Shown here: piece by piece, positions 61,701 to 64,000 of the stretch
Numbering within the stretch: position 1 is the first letter of the stretch
How the letters are laid out: the number at the start of each line of letters is the position of its first letter
Source of the DNA: Bradysia coprophila
Lineage: Eukaryota; Arthropoda; Insecta; Diptera; Sciaridae
DNA length: 64,000 nt
Direction: 5' to 3'
Assembly (NCBI RefSeq): GCF_014529535.1
Contig: NC_050735.1
Location: 4,537,739-4,601,738, forward strand
Position numbers and translations under genes: made by a program
The notes under the pieces: generated by a model
Told to the model about the DNA's origin: nothing
Database searches by the model: none
What the model saw: the letters and a program-made list of their open reading frames with translations, nothing else

Positions 61701-64000
61701 GCGGTATATAGCTGTTTAAATAGGAATTTATGAAATTTGTCTTCGTACGGGGCTGTCTATATTGCCTCCGGCAATTTAGTTGTATATGATAACAAGGCAA
61801 AGAGTGGATAATGTAAGTGATTTTAAAGGGAGAATAGTTTTTCAGCAGAGAAGAAAATGAAGTAAGAGAAATGAAGAGTTTCACAGTAAAGGCTTTTGAT
61901 ACGAATAGGTGTTTCGTACGGGTCGGCGTTAGCTATGTTTTTATTCAAAATGGGGAAATTTTCGCCTTTTTGCTCCCAGGAAGAATGTCGGTTTTCCATA
62001 GGTTCCACAACAGTGCTGTTTTTAACAACATTTTTAGTATTAAACATACAGCATAGCTCACATTAAAGACGCTCCCAGTGCTCCCAACACGAACAGAAAC
62101 ACTAAATTTTTTTACTAATTTCCAGAACGTCGTCTCCAATAGCCGCAAATCGTGTCTCATTTAGCTTGGGTTTACGCGGCGTCTCGATTGCGATCGATGT
62201 TTCCTGTGCTTCATCATTCGTAGCATTTGAATTAGCTACAAACTGGATACGTCAGGGAGTCTGTGACGCAGTTCTAGTTTTAACAGCAAATGTGCAATCA
62301 CATTCAGTTATTCCGAAAATGTTTGCAAGGTTAAATATGTTAAACCCGGATGGTTGCAGCCGGCCATTCGACAATAATGCAAACGGATATGTGCGTTCCG
62401 ACACAATATCCGGAATATTAGTACAAAAGCAAAAACATGCAAAACGAATTTATGCGAAGGTGGAACAGGTCGCATGCAATCATGACGGGTTTAAAGTTAA
62501 AGGAATCACTCATCCAAGTGGTGAGAGTCAAAGTGAGTTATGCGACATGTTGTACAAGAGAGCCGGAATCAGTCCGTTAGATGTTCATTTTGTGGAAGCT
62601 CATGGTACAGGTACCAAAGTTGGTGATCCGGAGGAGTGCCATGCTATCGATACGGTGTTTTGTAAGAATCGTACGGAGCCACTGTTGATTGGATCGACTA
62701 AATCAAATATGGTAAATACAAATAAATTTGGGAATGCACTACCGGTAACGTTTCGAGCCAATAGCATTTTTAAGATGACCCTTGGCATTAGGCATTGCAT
62801 TTGGTAGATTCCCATATATAAATGCGGCAATCACGAAATTTATATTTACTATTACTATGAAACAGGGACATGCAGAAGGAGCTTCTGGAATAATCTCGAT
62901 TATGAAAGCGATTTTCACATTTCAAACTGGCCTCATCCCGCCAAACATTAATTTCTCGATCGTACGTCAAGATATACCAGCATTGGCCAGTGGTAGATTG
63001 AAAGTGTGCACAGAACCGACTCCGTTAAAAGGTTCTCTCATTGCCGTTAACGTTTTTGGCATTGGTGGCGTCAATGTACACGCGTTACTGCGAAAGGCCG
63101 ATAAACGGGATAGACCGAATCGCGATGAAAGCTTACCGATCTTAATTTGCTGGTCTGGACGAACAGAAGAGGCTGTTCGCACAGTATTCGAAAGATTAAA
63201 ATCGATTCCGATTGATGTGGAGTTTATTGCGCTTTTGCACAACATCCAAAAAACAGAGTTCAAGGCACATCTACACCGCGGCCACATTTTATTGAAAGGT
63301 GATGAGGGCGACACATTACCGCAATGTATTGACGAGAAAACATCGGCGGTTGAAGAACAAAATAACCGACCGATCGTGTGGATGTTCTCCGGATTAGGAT
63401 CACAATATCCAAAAGTTGCACAGCATTTAATGCAAATTCAACCGTTCGCAAATTCCATCTCGAAATGCCATGAGGTCTTAGCGCAATTCGACATGGATCT
63501 AATTGCGTCGTTAACCCAAGATGAATCAGCGTTTGACAATCTGGTAAATTCATTCGTTTGCGTGACTGCCATTCAAATTGCTCTTGTTGATGTACTGAAG
63601 TTGCTGAATGTACCGGTTGACTTTTACATTGGTCATTCGATGGGTGAAATTGGTTGCGCGTACAGTGACGGGGGTTTGACTCTGGAGCAAACGATTATCA
63701 TGTCATATTATCGTGGTAAATGCAGTGTTGATGGGAAAACTACTGATGGTGCAATGGCAGCTATCGGATTGGGCTATGATGAAGTCAAGAACAGTTTACC
63801 GCCATCCATTCAAGTTGCATGCCGCAACAGTTCCAATTCATGTACGGTTTCTGGTCCCAAAACGGATATTTTGGAATACATAGACAAAATGCGATCGACA
63901 GAGATCTTTGCCAAAGAAGTGAACTGTGGCAATATTGCTTTCCATTCAAAATATATCACGGAGGCCGGTGCAAAATTATTGGAAAAATTGAAAACCGCGA
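58771..64000 (+). CDS. FASN: Type I fatty acid synthase, N-terminal part (truncated by window)
   Basis: Animal-type multidomain fatty acid synthase, building long acyl chains from acetyl- and malonyl-CoA in the cytosol. Exons: 58771-58872, 59246-59459, 59949-60045, 62126-62711 and 62866 to the window end, all GT-AG and phase-compatible, about 711 codons so far. The ketosynthase opens IVISGISGRFPKSQNVEEL. Its catalytic triad is intact: Cys165 in DVSCASSF, His297 in EAHGTGTKVGDP and His335 in STKSNMGHAEGASG. The sequence around the cysteine is CASSF rather than the common CSSS. The acyltransferase domain follows, with Ser591 in GHSMGEIGCAY, and GAMAAIGL and KEVNCGNIAFHS downstream. Intron 3 (60046-62125) carries a family B element and intron 2 a family I MITE. 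Insects have several FASN paralogues; which one this is, including a cuticular-hydrocarbon type, cannot be decided here. Confidence 0.95.
59588..59709. repeat. Short MITE family I, copy 2, in FASN intron 2
   Basis: Inverted relative to 52762-52886, clearly similar throughout: CCACTCAACAAAAA, GTGAGAGAGCCG, CTGTCAAATAAACAAAG and CTCTCACACGGAGTACTT. It lies between exons 2 and 3 and contributes no coding sequence. Confidence 0.78.
60744..61937. mobile_element. Family B element, copy 2, in FASN intron 3
   Basis: About 1,194 bp, inverted relative to 911-1982 and fuller. It has GACCCTTACGAAG at the left end, TTCGTACGGGTC near the right, and the extra 13 bp GGCGTTAGCTATG at the very end. Flanks are TTATTA (60738-60743) and TTTTTA (61938-61943), compatible with a 6-bp duplication that has since changed at one base. 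The interior includes a GTCCGTCTGTCCGTCTGTCT run absent from copy 1, and stretches of TATATAGC-type repeats. A 76-codon minus frame (61136-61366) matches that of copy 1. Confidence 0.8.

Noticed and set aside
62788-63553. Minus-strand frames over the fatty acid synthase
   Set aside because: Shadows of exon 5 of the synthase, whose plus frame is open to the window end and carries the acyltransferase motifs.

Overview
The window looks like nuclear DNA from a dipteran insect, most probably a lower dipteran such as a fungus gnat. This is inference. The sequence is AT-rich, has many short GT-AG introns (about 55-75 bp), carries two insect-type gustatory receptors with phase-0 introns near the 3' end and the TFSYLMILIQF signature, and is packed with small non-autonomous DNA transposons. 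No tRNA, rRNA, CRISPR array or autonomous transposase was recognised.

Layout. 1-2064: two copies of a 6-bp-target-site MITE, the second split by another element. 2287-8030: a GT31 (beta-1,3-galactosyltransferase family) cluster on the minus strand with two intact paralogues, each with one intron, plus a decayed third copy; a 1.3-kb foldback element sits between the intact genes. 9431-9621: a regular 44-bp array of GC-rich palindromes. 11947-15522: two tandem gustatory receptors, each with three coding exons. 15705-15915: a 21-bp minisatellite. 16405-19185 (-): cytosolic aspartate aminotransferase, six coding exons. 20195-21130: small hairpin repeats. 21494-24806 (+): Serinc, eight coding exons. 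26039-26845 (+): an intronless sirtuin with an incomplete zinc site. 28507-29172 (+): a small protein with an eIF3g-like RRM. 32997-36139 (-): the C20orf27/ADISSP homologue, whose single long intron holds one transposon nested in another. 36140-58770: about 22 kb with no convincing gene but many MITEs and hairpins. 58771-64000 (+): the N-terminal part (ketosynthase and acyltransferase) of a type I fatty acid synthase that runs off the window.

The protein genes do not form one pathway. The mix is housekeeping metabolism (aspartate aminotransferase, fatty acid synthase), membrane-lipid biology (Serinc), and young tandem duplicates of fast-evolving families (GT31 and gustatory receptors). The most unusual items are the 44-bp palindrome array, the sirtuin, the foldback element, the nested transposons with readable target-site duplications, and several near-perfect hairpins. 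Exon limits were read by eye from GT/AG sites, reading frame, paralogue comparison and remembered family patterns. No search or alignment program was run.
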